A stretch of DNA of 64,000 nt, from the NCBI RefSeq assembly GCF_035969385.1, contig NZ_JAYKKJ010000005.1, positions 124,001 to 188,000 on the forward strand, written 5' to 3'. The notes under the pieces were generated by a model. That model worked only from the letters and a program-made list of their open reading frames with translations, made no database searches and was not told the DNA's origin. Source of the stretch: SELP01 sp035969385 (GTDB taxonomy: Bacteria; Pseudomonadota; Alphaproteobacteria; Rhodobacterales; Rhodobacteraceae). Positions 42,858 through 51,135 of this stretch are shown in pieces (within the stretch, counting starts at the first letter, position 1; every line of letters begins with the position of its first letter). The position numbers and the translations under genes were made by a program.

Positions 42858-43298
42858 ATGACGGAACTTGATGAAATCGACCGGCAGCTACTGGCCCTTC
42901 TGGGGGCCAATGCCCGGCTGCCCGTGGCCAAGATCGCGACGAAACTGGGCATCGCCCGGACCACGGCGCAGGCGCGGCTGGACCGGCTGGAACGGGCCGG
43001 GGTAATCGCGGGCTATACCGTGAAACTGACCGAGGCGGCAGAGCGGAACATGATCCGCGCCACGGTGCTGATCCACATGCGGCCCACGGCGCAGGCCGCC
43101 GTGCTGCGGGAACTGGGGCGGCTGCCTGCAGTGGAACGGGTGCACACGACCTCGGGCCGGTTCGATCTGGCCTGCCAGCTGCGCACAGATAACACCATGG
43201 CGCTGGACGAGGCGCTGGACCGGATCGGCGCGATCGACGGGGTCGAGGTCATGGAAAGCCTGATCCACCTCTCGACACGGATCGACCGGACCGTGTGA
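42858..43298 (+). CDS. Lrp/AsnC family regulator
   Basis: A 146-residue regulator with winged helix (IDRQLLALLGANARLPVAKIATKLGIARTTAQARLDRLERAG, residues 7-48) and AsnC ligand domain to the end. It is divergent from the decarboxylase gene with 116 bp between the starts, the usual layout of an amino-acid-sensing local regulator, so ornithine, lysine or a polyamine is a likely effector. Confidence 0.86.
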   Translation: MTELDEIDRQLLALLGANARLPVAKIATKLGIARTTAQARLDRLERAGVIAGYTVKLTEAAERNMIRATVLIHMRPTAQAAVLRELGRLPAVERVHTTSGRFDLACQLRTDNTMALDEALDRIGAIDGVEVMESLIHLSTRIDRTV

Positions 43299-43306
43299 CC
43301 GGGGAT

Positions 43307-43427
43307 GGTGGGTTGAAACCCACCTTACACCCCCACTCTCATTTTGCCCCAAATACTCCGGGGTAAATGGCCCGGCACGGGCCAGAGGGGCAGCGCCCCT
43401 GAAAAGTAAGGTGGGTTTCAACCCACC
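43307..43427. repeat. Inverted pair of GTAA-headed REP-like hairpins (121 bp)
   Basis: Left copy 43307-43328 reads GGTGGGT-TGAA-ACCCACC-TTAC; right copy 43406-43427 is its exact reverse complement, GTAA-GGTGGGT-TTCA-ACCCACC. Each copy is a 7-bp hairpin with a 4-base loop, and the two GTAA heads point inwards across a 77-bp spacer that has its own stem (GGGGCAGCGCCCC). It fills the gap between the lrp gene and valS. Confidence 0.85.
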
Positions 43428-43507
43428 GCCCCCTTCCCGCTTCCCCTTGCCGCGAACTTTCGCTAACAGACCCCGGACGCGAAACCTGCCGCGCGAAAGG
43501 GACGATC

Positions 43508-46500
43508 ATGCCGATGGAAAAGACATTCAACGCCGCCGAGGCCGAGGCCCGCATCTACAAGATGTGGGAGGACGCAGGCGCGTTCAAAGCCGGGGCCAAT
43601 GCCTCGCGCGATGACACCTTCACCATCATGATCCCGCCCCCCAACGTGACCGGCGCGCTGCATGTGGGCCATGCCTTCAACAACACGCTTCAGGACATTC
43701 TGGTGCGCTGGCACCGGATGCGCGGCTTTGACACCCTCTGGCAGCCGGGGCAGGACCACGCGGGCATCGCCACCCAGCTTCAGGTCGAAAAGAAGCTGAA
43801 GGCCGAAAGCAACCTGCGCCGCACCGACATGAGCCGCGAGGATTTCCTGGCCAAGGTCTGGGAATGGAAGGGCCAATACGGCAACACCATCATCGACCAG
43901 CTGAAACGGCTCGGGTCGTCCTGCGACTGGTCGCGTAACGCCTTCACCATGTCCGGCGCCCCCGGTGCGCCCGAGGCCGACGCGCAGGGCAATTTCCACG
44001 ACGCGGTGATCAAGGTTTTCGTCGACATGTACGAGAAGGGCCTGATCTATCGCGGCAAGCGGCTGGTCAACTGGGACCCGCATTTCGAGACCGCGATTTC
44101 CGACCTAGAGGTCGAGAATATCGAGGTCGACGGTCACATGTGGCACTTCAAATACCCGCTCGCCGGCGGCGCGACCTATACCTATGTCGAGAAGGACGAG
44201 GATGGAAATATCGTGCTGGAGGAAGAGCGCGATTACATCTCAATCGCCACCACGCGCCCCGAAACCATGCTGGGCGACGGCGCGGTCGCGGTTCATCCAT
44301 CGGATGAACGGTACGCCCCAATCGTCGGAAAACTTTGCGAAATTCCGGTCGGACCGAAGGAACACCGCCGGTTGATCCCGATCATCACCGATGAATATCC
44401 GGACAAGGATTTCGGGTCGGGCGCGGTGAAGATCACCGGCGCGCATGACTTCAACGACTATCAGGTGGCCAAGCGCGGCGGCATCCCGATGTATCGCCTG
44501 ATGGACGTAAAGGGTGCGATGCGGGCCGATGGCGCGTCCTACGAAGACTGCGCGACCACCGCCATGGCCGTGGCCAAGGGCGAGCGGACCCTGACCGAGG
44601 CCGAGGCCGACGCCATCAACCTTGTCCCCGATCACCTGCGCGGGCTGGACCGGTTCGAGGCGCGCGAAAAGGTGATTGCCGAAATCACCGCCGAGGGGCT
44701 GGCCGTGATGACCCGCGCCGACAACCCGGTTCTGGGCCGCAAGCTGGGCGAGGATGACGACCCGGCGGCGCTGGTCCCGCTGGTCGAGGCCAAGAAGATC
44801 ATGCAGCCCTTTGGCGACCGGTCGAAGGTTGTGATCGAGCCGATGCTGACCGACCAATGGTTCGTCGACGCCGAAAAGGTCGTCGGCCCCGCGCTGGACG
44901 CGGTCCGCAATGGCGATGTGAAGATCATGCCGGAGTCCGGCGAAAAGACCTATTACCACTGGCTGGAAAACATCGAGCCCTGGTGCATCTCGCGCCAACT
45001 GTGGTGGGGGCATCAGATTCCGGTTTGGTATGCTCCGTTGACGGCTCTTGTCGTCGATCCAAAGGAGATCCCAGGCGTCACGGTGCACGAGTCGTCTATG
45101 ACCGTAGCGATCTGCGCAGCAACCGAGGCCGAGGCCGTCGAAAAAGCCAGCTCATTTTTTGAACAACCCTGTAAGGCCGTGGCCGACATGGAAGAAGCTG
45201 TTGAATCGCTTGATGCGTTTGACGACGAACTCCCGATCTACCGCGACCCGGACGTCCTCGACACTTGGTTCTCCTCCGGCCTCTGGCCCTTCGGCACCCT
45301 AGGCTGGCCCAATTGGGACGATAGCACGTCGAAATACTTCCCCACCGACGTTCTGATCACCGGGCAGGATATCCTGTTCTTCTGGGTCGCGCGGATGATG
45401 ATGATGTCCCATGCGGTCATGGGCCAGAACCCGTTCCACACCGTTTATCTGCACCAGCTTGTCCGCGACGAGAAGGGCAAGAAGATGTCGAAGACCACAG
45501 GCAATGTCATCGACCCGCTGGTGATCGTCGATGAATACGGGGCCGATGCGCTGCGCTTTACCAATGCCTCTATGGCGGCGATCGGCGGCGTGCTGAAACT
45601 GTCCGAGGACCGGATCAAGGGCTTCCGCAACTTCGGCACCAAGCTGTGGAACGCCTTTAGCTTTGCCGATCATTACGACGTGGCCTTTGCGGGCGAAAAC
45701 GCACGGCCCGACGCGCAAAATACGCTAAACAAATGGATCATCGGTGAAACCGCCAAAACGCTGAGCGAGGTCGACGAGGCCCTGACCTCTTATCGCTTCA
45801 ACGACGCGGCGCAGACGCTCTACGCCTTTGTCTGGGGCAAGGTCTGCGACTGGTATGTCGAGCTGTCAAAGCCGATTCTACAGGGCGAGGACGCCGCCGC
45901 CAGGACCGAAACCGAGCAGACGCTTGCCTGGGTTCTGGATCAATGCCTGATCCTGTTGCACCCGTTCATGCCCTTTATCACCGAAGAGCTGTGGGGCATC
46001 TCGAATAGCGAGCGCCCGAAAATGCTGATCCATGCGGATTGGCCGGAATACAATGCGGCTGATCTGGTAGATACCGAGGCAGACCGCGAGATGAACTGGG
46101 TCATCACCCTGATCGAAAGCGTCCGGTCAGTCCGCGCTCAAATGCATGTGCCTGCAGGTCTGAAAGTGCCCCTGGTGGTGTCGTCACTGGACACAAACGG
46201 CCAAGCCGCTTGGAACAACAACGAAGCGATGATCAAGCGTCTGGCACGGATCGACAGCCTGAGCATGGTCGACAGTTTCCCCAAAGGCACGGCGACCATC
46301 CCTGTCGAAGGGGCGACGTTTGGCCTGCCTTTGGCCGATATCATCGACGTGGCCGAGGAAAAGGCGCGGCTCGAAAAGACCCTGGGCAAGTTGCAGAAGG
46401 AGCTGGGCGGGCTGCGGGGCCGGTTGAACAACCCCAAATTCGCCGCCTCTGCCCCCGAAGAGGTGGTGGAAGAGGCCCGCGCCAACCTTGCCCTGCGCGA

Positions 46501-46555
46501 AGAGGAAGAGGCGCAGCTGACCGCCGCGCTGGCGCGTCTGGCCGAGATCGGCTGA
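43508..46555 (+). CDS. valS: Valyl-tRNA synthetase
   Basis: A 1015-residue class I synthetase. HIGH box PPNVTGALHVGHAFN near residue 40-54, editing domain with the TTRPET equivalent ATTRPETMLGDGAVAVHP near 247-264, KMSKS box KGKKMSKTTGNVIDP near 655-669, anticodon-binding domain, and a C-terminal coiled coil (EEKARLEKTLGKLQKEL to the end) that binds the tRNA elbow. Residues about 510-577 show noticeably less GC-rich codons than the rest. The ATG before PMEKTFN was taken. Confidence 0.95.
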   Translation: MPMEKTFNAAEAEARIYKMWEDAGAFKAGANASRDDTFTIMIPPPNVTGALHVGHAFNNTLQDILVRWHRMRGFDTLWQPGQDHAGIATQLQVEKKLKAESNLRRTDMSREDFLAKVWEWKGQYGNTIIDQLKRLGSSCDWSRNAFTMSGAPGAPEADAQGNFHDAVIKVFVDMYEKGLIYRGKRLVNWDPHFETAISDLEVENIEVDGHMWHFKYPLAGGATYTYVEKDEDGNIVLEEERDYISIATTRPETMLGDGAVAVHPSDERYAPIVGKLCEIPVGPKEHRRLIPIITDEYPDKDFGSGAVKITGAHDFNDYQVAKRGGIPMYRLMDVKGAMRADGASYEDCATTAMAVAKGERTLTEAEADAINLVPDHLRGLDRFEAREKVIAEITAEGLAVMTRADNPVLGRKLGEDDDPAALVPLVEAKKIMQPFGDRSKVVIEPMLTDQWFVDAEKVVGPALDAVRNGDVKIMPESGEKTYYHWLENIEPWCISRQLWWGHQIPVWYAPLTALVVDPKEIPGVTVHESSMTVAICAATEAEAVEKASSFFEQPCKAVADMEEAVESLDAFDDELPIYRDPDVLDTWFSSGLWPFGTLGWPNWDDSTSKYFPTDVLITGQDILFFWVARMMMMSHAVMGQNPFHTVYLHQLVRDEKGKKMSKTTGNVIDPLVIVDEYGADALRFTNASMAAIGGVLKLSEDRIKGFRNFGTKLWNAFSFADHYDVAFAGENARPDAQNTLNKWIIGETAKTLSEVDEALTSYRFNDAAQTLYAFVWGKVCDWYVELSKPILQGEDAAARTETEQTLAWVLDQCLILLHPFMPFITEELWGISNSERPKMLIHADWPEYNAADLVDTEADREMNWVITLIESVRSVRAQMHVPAGLKVPLVVSSLDTNGQAAWNNNEAMIKRLARIDSLSMVDSFPKGTATIPVEGATFGLPLADIIDVAEEKARLEKTLGKLQKELGGLRGRLNNPKFAASAPEEVVEEARANLALREEEEAQLTAALARLAEIG

Positions 46556-46564
46556 GACACGGCA

Positions 46565-46588
46565 CCGGCCAGTCCTTGGATTGGCCGG
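46565..46588. terminator. Stem-loop after valS
   Basis: CCGGCCA and TGGCCGG form a perfect 7-bp stem with a 10-base loop, starting nine bases after the valS stop. No T-run follows, so intrinsic termination would be weak. Confidence 0.4.
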
Positions 46589-46663
46589 GCACACCCCGAA
46601 GACGACTTGCTCCTCTCCTGCGTCGGTGCGACACTTCCGATGCATTAGCGCAGGAAACGGCCC

Positions 46664-46999
46664 ATGCCCCGGTGGCTCGACAAGATCGCGGAACGGCGGA
46701 TGCTCAAGGCGCGGGCCGAGGGCAAATTGCAGGGTCTGTCGGGCGAGGGAAAGCCACTGCCCGAGCGGCCCGGTGACGCCTTTGTCGATCCGGGCGAGGC
46801 CGTCGGATTCCGGATCATGGCCGAGGCGGGCGCCCTGCCCGAGGAGATTACCATCAAGCGGCAGATCGAGGCGGTGAAGGCCCAATTGGCCGGGTTGACC
46901 GATCCGGCGGACCGCAAGGCAGTGATGGCCGAGTTATCCCGGCTTCAGACGAAACTTGCCATGGCGGAAGAGGCCCGGCGCAAATTTTTGCGGGACTGA
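46664..46999 (+). CDS. DUF1992 (DnaJ-homologue-type) protein
   Basis: A 111-residue helical protein with the DUF1992 core: DKIAERRMLKARAEGKLQGLSGEGKPLPERPGDAFVDP near residues 6-43, then LPEEITIKRQIEAVKAQLAG. In animals the domain is in DNAJC28; in bacteria it stands alone, function unknown. AGGAAAC lies ahead of the ATG. The gene ends 7 bp before a REP-like pair. Confidence 0.8.
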   Translation: MPRWLDKIAERRMLKARAEGKLQGLSGEGKPLPERPGDAFVDPGEAVGFRIMAEAGALPEEITIKRQIEAVKAQLAGLTDPADRKAVMAELSRLQTKLAMAEEARRKFLRD

Positions 47000-47006
47000 C
47001 AGGGGT

Positions 47007-47062
47007 GGTGGGTTGAAACCCACCTTACCCCCGGCGCCTCGTAAGGTGGGTCTTGACCCACC
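47007..47062. repeat. Inverted pair of GTAA-headed REP-like hairpins (56 bp)
   Basis: Left copy 47007-47028 is GGTGGGT-TGAA-ACCCACC-TTAC; right copy 47041-47062 is GTAA-GGTGGGT-CTTG-ACCCACC. The spacer is only 12 bp. Loops differ between the copies while the arms and heads are identical. It lies between two convergent genes and could act as a two-way terminator. Confidence 0.85.
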
Positions 47063-47063
47063 G

Positions 47064-47228
47064 CTATGGCACGACCCGGTCCACCGCCCGCATCATCCCC
47101 AATCCCTTGTCATAGACGAGCGTCAGGATGCGCCGCCCGCCGGTCCGGGCCGCGATCTGCGGCAGGGTCCGGACGCCCGCAGCGGCGGCGGCGGTCAGGA
47201 TGAACCCGCGTCGGGTCAGTTTGGTCAT
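47064..47228 (-). CDS. Small Tat-signal peptide protein (54 aa)
   Basis: A short gene whose N-terminus MTKLTRRGFILTAAAAAG has the twin-arginine motif (TRRGFIL) and an Ala-rich core; the remaining 35 residues are basic and end in MMRAVDRVVP. AGATTGCCC precedes the ATG with a GGGAG slightly farther out. Very short Tat-motif proteins are known near formate dehydrogenase genes, but none is here. It could be a complete small protein or the remnant of a longer secreted enzyme. Confidence 0.55.
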   Translation of the reverse strand: MTKLTRRGFILTAAAAAGVRTLPQIAARTGGRRILTLVYDKGLGMMRAVDRVVP

Positions 47229-47317
47229 GGGCAATCTCCCTTCTGATCCAACCTATGTGCGCCCATCCTGCCGCCAACCCCTTGCACAGGGGGGAATTTC
47301 GGCGCTTATCTTCCCCC

Positions 47318-48430
47318 ATGACAGATGATCCCCGCCTGACCCCGCTCGCCCAGAGCCTTCCTGCCACCGTCCCCTTTGTCGGACCAGAGGCGCAGGAACG
47401 CGCGCGGGGCCGTCCCTTTGCCGCCCGTCTTGGGGCGAACGAGAGCCTGTTCGGCCCGTCGCCCCGCGCCATCGCCGCGATGGAACGGGCCGCGTCCGAG
47501 GTCTGGATGTATGGCGATCCCGAAAGCCATGAGCTTCGGGCGGCAATTTCGGCGGCGCTTGGCGTGCCGGCCCCCAATATCGCCATTGGCGAAGGGATCG
47601 ACGGGCTGTTGGGCCTTGTGGTGCGCCTGTTCGTCGGGCCGGGGGATGCGGTTGTCACCTCGGCCGGGGCCTACCCGACTTTCAACTATCACGTGGCCGG
47701 GTTCGGCGGGGTGCTGCACACCGTCCCCTATACCGGCGACCATGAAGACCCCGACCGGCTGATCGCCAAGGCCCGCGAGGTGGGGGCAAAGCTGATCTAT
47801 ATCGCCAACCCCGACAACCCCATGGGCACATGGCACCGGGCCGAGACCATCGAAAAGATGATCCGCCAAGTGCCCGACGGCTGCCTGCTTGTGTTGGACG
47901 AGGCCTATATCGAGTTTGCCCCAGCCGAGGCTGTGCCCGCGACCGACCCGGACGACCCCCGCGTGATCCGGATGCGGACCTTTTCCAAGGCCCATGGGAT
48001 GGCGGGGGCGCGGGTCGGCTATGCCATCGGCGCCGCGGATGTGATCACCGCCTTCAACAAGGTGCGCAACCATTTCGGCATGTGCCGGATCAGCCAGGCC
48101 GGGGCGCTGGCCGCCATTCAGGATGCGGACTGGTTGGCCCATATCCGGGCAACCGTCGCCGCCGCACGAGACCGGATCGCAGCGATTGCCGCCGACAACG
48201 GGCTGCGGGCTGTTCCGTCGGCCACCAATTTCGTTGCCATCGACTGCGGCTCGGATGGTGATTTCGCCCGTGCGGTCCTGTCGGGTCTGGTGGCGCGGGA
48301 CATCTTCGTACGGATGCCCTTCGTCGCGCCACAGGATCGCTGCATCCGGGTCAGCGTGGGCCGCGCCGAAGACATCGACGCCTTTGCCGCCGCCCTGCCG
48401 GGCGCCTTGGCCGACGCACGGAAACGTTAA
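47318..48430 (+). CDS. Class I/II PLP aminotransferase, HisC-like
   Basis: A 370-residue fold-I aminotransferase. The PLP Lys is in RTFSKAHGMAGARVGYAIG near 228-246; upstream are LGANESLFGPSP near 38, IYIANPDNPMGTW near 157-169 and LVLDEAYIEFAP near 190. These match histidinol-phosphate-aminotransferase-like enzymes. There are no other his genes in the window, and most alphaproteobacteria have a separate hisC, so the substrate may be another amino acid. The ATG giving MTDDPRLTP was preferred over a longer start. Confidence 0.85.
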   Translation: MTDDPRLTPLAQSLPATVPFVGPEAQERARGRPFAARLGANESLFGPSPRAIAAMERAASEVWMYGDPESHELRAAISAALGVPAPNIAIGEGIDGLLGLVVRLFVGPGDAVVTSAGAYPTFNYHVAGFGGVLHTVPYTGDHEDPDRLIAKAREVGAKLIYIANPDNPMGTWHRAETIEKMIRQVPDGCLLVLDEAYIEFAPAEAVPATDPDDPRVIRMRTFSKAHGMAGARVGYAIGAADVITAFNKVRNHFGMCRISQAGALAAIQDADWLAHIRATVAAARDRIAAIAADNGLRAVPSATNFVAIDCGSDGDFARAVLSGLVARDIFVRMPFVAPQDRCIRVSVGRAEDIDAFAAALPGALADARKR

Positions 48431-48481
48431 CCGCGTTTTGGTGGAAACGGGCTAAACTGTGCGGAGAAAAGGACCCCGCCG

Positions 48482-48664
48482 ATGCCAGAGCCGCATATCC
48501 CCCGCCCGGTCGAGAATTACACCAACGCCTTCCTGACCATGTGTTGGGTGATCCTGTTCATGGGGCTTTGGGTGATCCACGCGGTGGCCGGGGCGATCTG
48601 GGTGGCGATCACCGCAGCGGCGGTGGACCGGACCATCACCCTGATCGGACGGCTGCGGGGTTAG
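48482..48664 (+). CDS. Small single-pass membrane protein (60 aa)
   Basis: A 60-residue protein with a central hydrophobic stretch (FLTMCWVILFMGLWVIHAVAGAIWVAITAAAV, residues 17-48, enough for one long or two short helices) and a basic C-terminus. GGAGAAAAGG precedes the ATG. The stop lies at the first base of a REP-like pair. Family unknown. Confidence 0.65.
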   Translation: MPEPHIPRPVENYTNAFLTMCWVILFMGLWVIHAVAGAIWVAITAAAVDRTITLIGRLRG

Positions 48665-48723
48665 GTGGGTCAAGACCCACCTTACGGGGTCAGCGCAGGC
48701 CGTAAGGTGGGTTTCAACCCACC
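48664..48723. repeat. Inverted pair of GTAA-headed REP-like hairpins (60 bp)
   Basis: Left copy 48664-48685 is GGTGGGT-CAAG-ACCCACC-TTAC; right copy 48702-48723 is GTAA-GGTGGGT-TTCA-ACCCACC; spacer 16 bp. The left edge shares a base with the stop of the small membrane protein and the right copy supplies the last codons and stop of the convergent aminotransferase. Confidence 0.85.
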
Positions 48724-49901
48724 GTTCCGGCGATGACCCGCGTTGCGGCCTCGACCGCGCCCGATCCATGCGCAATGTCCAGCGCCTTCAGTCCCGCATC
48801 AATCGTGCCGATGACCCCAAGGATCATATGGGCGTTCACATGTCCCATATGCCCGATCCGGAACCATGCATCCTCTGGCACCCGGCCCAGCCCGATCCCA
48901 AGGGTCAGCCCGGCCTCAAACTCGCACCAATGCCGCAACCGGTCGGCATCGGGGCTGTCCATCCCGACCGAGGTGACCGCATGGGACCGGTGCGCCGGGT
49001 CCGCCACGTTCAACCGCAGCGCCCCGCCCTGCCCCCATGCATCGCAGGCGGCCCAGATGGCACGGGCGAGCGTTTCGTGCCGGGTCCAGACATTTTCCAA
49101 CCCTTCCTCACCGATCATGTCCAGCGCCTCGCGCAGGCCATAAAGGTGATGGGTCGGGGCGGTTCCATCGAAATACTGGTAATACATCTCCGGCTTCGCC
49201 CGCGGCCGCCAATCCCAGTAGCGACTGGCAAGATCCGCATCTTCGCGCCAGCGATCCGCCTTGTCGTTGAACCAGGCGAACCCGATCCCCGGCGGGGTCA
49301 TCAGCCCCTTTTGCGAGGCGGCGATGGTCACATCCGCGCCCCAGGCGTCCATCTCGTAGCGGTCACAGCCCATCGAGGCGATGCAATCCACCATCAAAAG
49401 CGCCCCGTGTCCGACCGCGTCCAGCAGGTCCCGCACCGCCCGCACATCGTTGCGGATCGACGACGACGTATCGACATGGCACATCAGCACCGCGCGGATC
49501 TTTTGCCCGGTGTCGGCCCGTAGCGCCGTTTCGATCTGGTCGAAATCAAATGGCGACCGCTCACCGAAATGCATCAGGTCCACGTCCAGATGCAGCCCGG
49601 TGGCCATTTCCGACCAGCCGATCCCGAACCGGCCCGAGGACAGAACCAGCACCTTGTCGCCGCGCGAACAGGTGTTGCACAGGGCCGCCTCCCACAATCC
49701 ATGACCATTGGCGATATAGATCGTGGCGTTGCCATCGGTCCCGGCCACGGCCTTAAGGTCGGGGATCAGGCTGTGGGTCAGGTCGGGCAGTTCCCCGGTA
49801 TAGATGTTCGGCGCGGGCCGATGCATCGCCCGCAGCACCCGGTCGGGCATCACCGACGGGCCGGGAATGGCAAGATAGGACAGACCGTTGGCCAAGGACA
49901 T
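48714..49901 (-). CDS. Alanine/serine-glyoxylate aminotransferase family protein
   Basis: A 395-residue fold-I PLP enzyme of the AGXT/SGAT class V family. Features: AIPGPSVMPDRVLRAMHRPAPNIYTGE at the start, IYIANGHGLWEAAL near 62, MCHVDTSSSIRNDV near 141, PLP Lys in AASQKGLMTPPGIGF near 195-209. It would transfer an amino group to glyoxylate, giving glycine. The stop codon is made by a REP-like hairpin, so the C-terminus (TVG) may have been remodelled by the repeat. Confidence 0.87.
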   Translation of the reverse strand: MSLANGLSYLAIPGPSVMPDRVLRAMHRPAPNIYTGELPDLTHSLIPDLKAVAGTDGNATIYIANGHGLWEAALCNTCSRGDKVLVLSSGRFGIGWSEMATGLHLDVDLMHFGERSPFDFDQIETALRADTGQKIRAVLMCHVDTSSSIRNDVRAVRDLLDAVGHGALLMVDCIASMGCDRYEMDAWGADVTIAASQKGLMTPPGIGFAWFNDKADRWREDADLASRYWDWRPRAKPEMYYQYFDGTAPTHHLYGLREALDMIGEEGLENVWTRHETLARAIWAACDAWGQGGALRLNVADPAHRSHAVTSVGMDSPDADRLRHWCEFEAGLTLGIGLGRVPEDAWFRIGHMGHVNAHMILGVIGTIDAGLKALDIAHGSGAVEAATRVIAGTVG

Positions 49902-50056
49902 GGAACACCCCGCAGAACTAATATGAGTCGGCCAGACCCTAGTGCCCAAGATGCCGAAGGTGTAGGGCGAAAAACCCGCGCCCCCGAACCGCGATCAAGC
50001 CTACCCAGAAGGGTTACAACGTATTATCATTGCGGGCAAAACAGCACGCGGGCAGC

Positions 50057-51076
50057 ATGACGGCACTTTCGCAATACGAACGTCTGGAATCGACCGGCCT
50101 GTGGCGCGCGGCGCCCGGGGAACAGCGGCGCGAGGTCACGGTGTCTTTCGGCGATGCGACGCTGGTAATTGCCGATAGCGCGGGCCGACCCCTGACCCAT
50201 TGGTCGCTTGCCGCCATTGAACGGGTCAACCCGGGCCAGCGCCCGGCGGTCTTTGCCCCGGATGCGGAACGCAGCGAAACGCTTGAGGTCGAGGACGACA
50301 TCATGATCGGCGCGGTGGAAACCGTGCGCAAGACCATCGCCCGGCGACGGCCCCGGCCCGGCCGGTTGCGCTGGTTGGGACTGGCGATGTCGGTTGCGGG
50401 GATGGCGGCGCTTGGGTTTCTGTGGCTGCCCGATGCGCTGCGGAACCATACGTTGGGCGTTGTTCCGCCCGCCAAGCGCAGCGAGATCGGCGCGACCCTT
50501 CTGGGCCATATGCAACGCCTGACTGGCCCAAGTTGCCGCGACGCGATGGGCACGGCGGCGCTGACGCGGCTGCGCGCCCGGGTTCTGGGGGCCGGCAGCC
50601 AGATCCAGCTTGTGGTGGTGCCCGACGGCGTGCCCACGTCGCGTAGCCTGCCCGGCGGGATTACCCTCCTGAATCGCGGGCTAGTCGAGGATTATGAGGA
50701 TCCCGCCGTGGTTGCGGGCTATGTTCTGGCCGAATTGGCGCACAACCTGTCATCCGACCCGCTTGACCCCTTGCTGAAGGCGGCGGGCCTGCGGGCCACG
50801 ATTACCCTGCTGACAACCGGTGACCTTCCGCCCGAGGTTCTGCGCAGCTACGCCGAAACCCTGGTCAGCACGCCGCCGGCACAGCCCGACGCCGACGCCT
50901 TGATCGCACAGTTTGCACGGGCCGAAATCGCCGCCAGCCCCTTTGCCTATGCCGTTGATATCACCGGGGAAACCACGCTTGACCTGATCGAGGCCGACCC
51001 GATGGCGGGCAGCACCGCACCGCCAATCCTGTCGGACAGGGATTGGGTCGCGCTTCAGGGGATTTGCGGGGGCTGA
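50057..51076 (+). CDS. Membrane protein with a degenerate M48-like peptidase domain
   Basis: A 339-residue protein: N-terminal soluble part to about residue 100, one TM at 106-124, then a domain resembling M48 zinc proteases (SLPGGITLLNRGLVEDYEDPAVVAGYVLAELAHNLSSDPL, residues 197-236). At the place of the zinc motif HExxH it has AELAH (225-229): first His lost, Glu and second His kept. Zinc proteolysis is therefore unlikely. Start MTALSQYERL preferred over an upstream ATG. No neighbour shares the strand closely. Confidence 0.65.
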   Translation: MTALSQYERLESTGLWRAAPGEQRREVTVSFGDATLVIADSAGRPLTHWSLAAIERVNPGQRPAVFAPDAERSETLEVEDDIMIGAVETVRKTIARRRPRPGRLRWLGLAMSVAGMAALGFLWLPDALRNHTLGVVPPAKRSEIGATLLGHMQRLTGPSCRDAMGTAALTRLRARVLGAGSQIQLVVVPDGVPTSRSLPGGITLLNRGLVEDYEDPAVVAGYVLAELAHNLSSDPLDPLLKAAGLRATITLLTTGDLPPEVLRSYAETLVSTPPAQPDADALIAQFARAEIAASPFAYAVDITGETTLDLIEADPMAGSTAPPILSDRDWVALQGICGG

Positions 51077-51088
51077 CCGGTGCCCAAG

Positions 51089-51122
51089 AAAAGGCCCCGC
51101 ATAACCAGCGCGAGGCCCTTTC
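51089..51122. terminator. Candidate bidirectional terminator
   Basis: AAAA-GGCC-C-CGC and GCG-A-GGCC-CTTT form a short GC stem with one mismatch, flanked by A on the left and T on the right, between two convergent genes. The layout fits termination from both directions. Confidence 0.45.
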
Positions 51123-51135
51123 CCGGGAGAACCGG

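Noticed and set aside
43307..43427. CRISPR-like repeat reading of the 43-48 kb repeats
   Set aside because: Copies are inverted pairs at dispersed sites with no regular spacers and no cas genes; they are REP-like, not CRISPR.
43307..48723. Miniature transposon (MITE) interpretation of the hairpin pairs
   Set aside because: No target-site duplication is evident and spacers differ completely between pairs; the REP-doublet reading fits better.
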